Under the pieces are notes generated by a model. It saw only the letters and a list, made by a program, of their open reading frames with translations, did not search any database and was not told the DNA's origin. From Blastocatellia bacterium (GTDB taxonomy: Bacteria > Acidobacteriota > Blastocatellia > Pyrinomonadales > Pyrinomonadaceae), in NCBI GenBank assembly GCA_003488005.1, contig DNND01000066.1:1-33525 (forward strand): DNA of 33,525 nucleotides, in the 5' to 3' direction. This document shows, one piece after another, positions 32,159-33,525 of this stretch; the stretch's first letter is position 1, and each line of letters opens with the position of its first letter. The position numbers were made by a program, and so were the translations under genes.

Positions 32159-32527
32159 TTACCGTGCAGTCGGTACCAGCCGCCAGCGACCGTATGCAAC
32201 GAAGGCCGTCAATAGTCCCGTAACCAGCGCGGGGATTGCCGCAGTTACACCTATCATGAGCGAAAGGGCCACCGCACCGATCATCAGGATCACTAAACCG
32301 GCGGCGGCGATCGGTGTCAGCCAGGGCTTAATGCGCAACAGCATGGGAAGAATCAAACCAAGACCGCCGAGGATTTCGCACACACCGATAAAGTGCAGAA
32401 AGAGTCCAGAAACCGCCACCGGCATCCCCTTAGTCATTTCTTCGACTGGCATGATGAATTTCATGGCCCCAGCAAACAGAAAGAGAAGCGCCAACAATAT
32501 CTGAATGATCCAAAGTGCAATGTTCAT
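32159..32527 (-). CDS. DoxX-family membrane protein
   Basis: A 122-residue protein with four hydrophobic helices. LLFLFAGAMKFIMPVEEMTK and FIGVCEILGGLGLILPMLL are the typical DoxX/DoxD-family stretches. Members are linked to redox or thiosulfate metabolism in some organisms, but most are uncharacterised. AGGAGA at 32534-32539 (minus strand) is an excellent ribosome site six bases before the ATG, and a near-consensus promoter lies upstream. It probably forms a two-gene operon with the SdpI-like gene. Confidence 0.87.
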   Translation of the reverse strand: MNIALWIIQILLALLFLFAGAMKFIMPVEEMTKGMPVAVSGLFLHFIGVCEILGGLGLILPMLLRIKPWLTPIAAAGLVILMIGAVALSLMIGVTAAIPALVTGLLTAFVAYGRWRLVPTAR

Positions 32528-32533
32528 AATTTG

Positions 32534-32539
32534 TCTCCT
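32534..32539 (-). promoter_or_regulatory. Strong ribosome binding site of the DoxX-like gene
   Basis: AGGAGA on the minus strand, six bases from the start codon, is among the best ribosome sites in the window. Confidence 0.7.
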
Positions 32540-32583
32540 GCGATTTTCGCCCGGTGTTTACCGTTGGTAATTATCCAGATGGT

Positions 32584-32612
32584 TATATACACCGCGAATT
32601 AAGAGCTATCAA
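32584..32612 (-). promoter_or_regulatory. Sigma-70-type promoter of the DoxX-SdpI pair
   Basis: On the minus strand TTGATA (32607-32612) and TATATA (32584-32589) are 17 bases apart, each five of six consensus bases. This is the best promoter match in the window. It lies 57 bases upstream of the DoxX-like start. Confidence 0.7.
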
Positions 32613-32828
32613 GTTGGTCCGCAAATAGCATCCTGGGCTGGCATATTCATTTGAAAAACTCAATAAACCCCGGAACCCTGGACCCTTTAGCACTTTCAAT
32701 AAATTGAGCTACCTCTGCTGAGTTGGCTGCTTGCTGTTAGTCGATTTCGCCTCCTGGCTGAGCGACAAAGTTTTCTGAAAGAGAAAGTTGCCCTTTTTCT
32801 CAAGAAAACCCCACAACAAACTTACCTA
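32613..32828. other. Intergenic region upstream of the exosortase gene
   Basis: Together with the DoxX promoter and leader (32528-32612), this makes a 301-base gap with no gene. A leader hairpin (inner stem 32781-32786 with 32796-32801, outer 32771-32776 with 32803-32808) lies just before the exosortase start. No good plus-strand promoter is visible. Confidence 0.4.
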
Positions 32829-33525
32829 ATGAGTGTCACCTCAAGCATCCCTGTCAAACAAATCTGGCGAGTTTTTGCCATATCGTCGGCTGTAGTGCTG
32901 GCCTATGCCACCGTGCTTAGCAAACTCGGCCACGACTGGTGGACTGACGAAAACTATTCGCACGGTCTGCTTGTCCCATTTGTAATCGGCTACATCCTTT
33001 GGAGCCAGCGGCATCGCTTTGCGCGCGAATCGCAGCGGCCGGCAATGGTTGTTGGACTCGCTGTTGTTTCGTTTGGCTTGCTTGCTCTTTGGGCTGGGAC
33101 GGCCGGCGCCGAACTCTATCTGCAGCGCACTTCGCTAATGTTTTTGTTTGCCGGAACCGTCATCTATTTTTGGGGCTTCAAGCTGCTACGTTTGATGATC
33201 GTTCCCTTGTTTCTGTTGTGGCTGGCGATTCCCATTCCCTCAATCATCTTCAACAAAGTTGCGTTTCCTTTACAGCTCTTTGCGTCGCGCTGTGCTGTAT
33301 CAGCGATGCAGTTCTTTGATATTCCGGTGCTGCGCCAAGGCAACGTCATCGAGCTAATGCCGCTTGGCGCTCGCGAAACAAAAAAACTCGAGGTAGTGGA
33401 AGCGTGCAGCGGCATCCGATCGCTTATGACCCTGGTGACGTTGGCCGTCGTTTATGCTTACTTCACTCATCCGCGCGATAACGATCCGGGAAACGGAAAT
33501 AAGACGGGTGGGGTGCTCTCAAGCT
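32829..33525 (+). CDS. Exosortase (transmembrane sorting protease), 3' end beyond the window
   Basis: An open frame of 232 codons runs from ATG 32829 to the window edge with no stop, so the gene is truncated by the edge rather than broken. It encodes a polytopic membrane protein with about eight hydrophobic segments. DENYSHGLLVPFVIGYILW is the family's N-terminal signature, LLWLAIPIPSIIFNKVAFPL the central one, and VVEACSGIRSLMTL holds the catalytic Cys193. The catalytic Arg and His expected further downstream lie outside the window. Exosortases cleave and attach proteins with PEP-CTERM-type C-terminal signals in Gram-negative bacteria with exopolysaccharide loci, in line with the genes upstream. 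No matching C-terminal signal was found in any protein here. The ribosome site is weak. Which Xrt subclass it is cannot be told without the C-terminus. Confidence 0.92.
   Translation, partial: MSVTSSIPVKQIWRVFAISSAVVLAYATVLSKLGHDWWTDENYSHGLLVPFVIGYILWSQRHRFARESQRPAMVVGLAVVSFGLLALWAGTAGAELYLQRTSLMFLFAGTVIYFWGFKLLRLMIVPLFLLWLAIPIPSIIFNKVAFPLQLFASRCAVSAMQFFDIPVLRQGNVIELMPLGARETKKLEVVEACSGIRSLMTLVTLAVVYAYFTHPRDNDPGNGNKTGGVLSS

Noticed and set aside
1..33525. CRISPR arrays, tRNA genes, transposases, integrases or phage genes
   Set aside because: Looked for spaced direct repeats, tRNA-like cloverleaf sequence and DDE or tyrosine-recombinase motifs. None was seen; the only repeats are the palindromic elements and short tandem repeats listed.

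Overview
This window is a large gene cluster for building and exporting a surface or extracellular polysaccharide. It ends on the right in a truncated exosortase gene. The gene style points to a Gram-negative-type soil or environmental bacterium, most likely Acidobacteriota (Blastocatellia/Pyrinomonadaceae-like). That taxonomic guess rests on gene-family resemblance, the heavy use of TTG starts and the intergenic palindromes. No rRNA or marker gene is present to prove it. I see no tRNA, rRNA, CRISPR array, transposase or integrase.

Left block (46-8108, + strand) holds the front end of the pathway: a short RmlA-like sugar-nucleotide pyrophosphorylase, a GT4 glycosyltransferase, an SDR sugar-nucleotide epimerase/dehydratase, a two-part membrane protein (WecA/MraY-type phosphoglycosyl transferase joined to a CapD/FlaA1-type N-terminal half), a membrane-anchored TPR protein with a jelly-roll-like C-terminus, and a Wzy/WaaL-like polymerase or ligase. 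An acyl-CoA synthetase (8188-10023) follows.

Middle block (10024-12241) looks regulatory. A small HxxxCxxC zinc-finger-like protein on the minus strand and a divergent sigma-factor-like protein on the plus strand face away from each other across about 575 bp of gene-free DNA. The sigma-like gene is closed by a convincing hairpin terminator. From 12296 a second polysaccharide run begins: another Wzy/WaaL-like protein, a membrane GT2 coupled to it by an ATGA overlap, an exosortase-system-type asparagine-synthase amidotransferase, a GT4, and an unusual YdcF/DUF218-plus-beta-propeller fusion.

Right block: a VapBC-type toxin-antitoxin pair (20271-20893) sits between the two halves. A minus-strand GT2-GT4 double glycosyltransferase (20918-23092) diverges from a third plus-strand run (23426-31172): Wzx-type flippase, NodB-type polysaccharide deacetylase, an asparagine-synthase-like protein lacking the N-terminal catalytic cysteine, a GT2, a PhyH-type Fe(II)/2OG dioxygenase, and a GT4. 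A small secreted protein, a minus-strand DoxX/SdpI membrane-protein pair with a very good promoter, and the truncated exosortase finish the window.

Reading them together (inference): sugars are activated and modified, loaded on undecaprenyl phosphate by the WecA-type enzyme, extended by six or more glycosyltransferase domains, decorated by amidotransferase, deacetylase and dioxygenase, flipped by Wzx and polymerised or ligated by the Wzy-like proteins. The exosortase and the XrtA-type amidotransferase suggest the polymer is linked to a protein-sorting (PEP-CTERM-like) surface system. No PEP-CTERM substrate is visible inside the window. The most unusual items are the YdcF-propeller fusion, the WecA-CapD fusion, the sigma-like/zinc-finger divergent pair, the cysteine-less amidotransferase and two nested palindromic intergenic elements.
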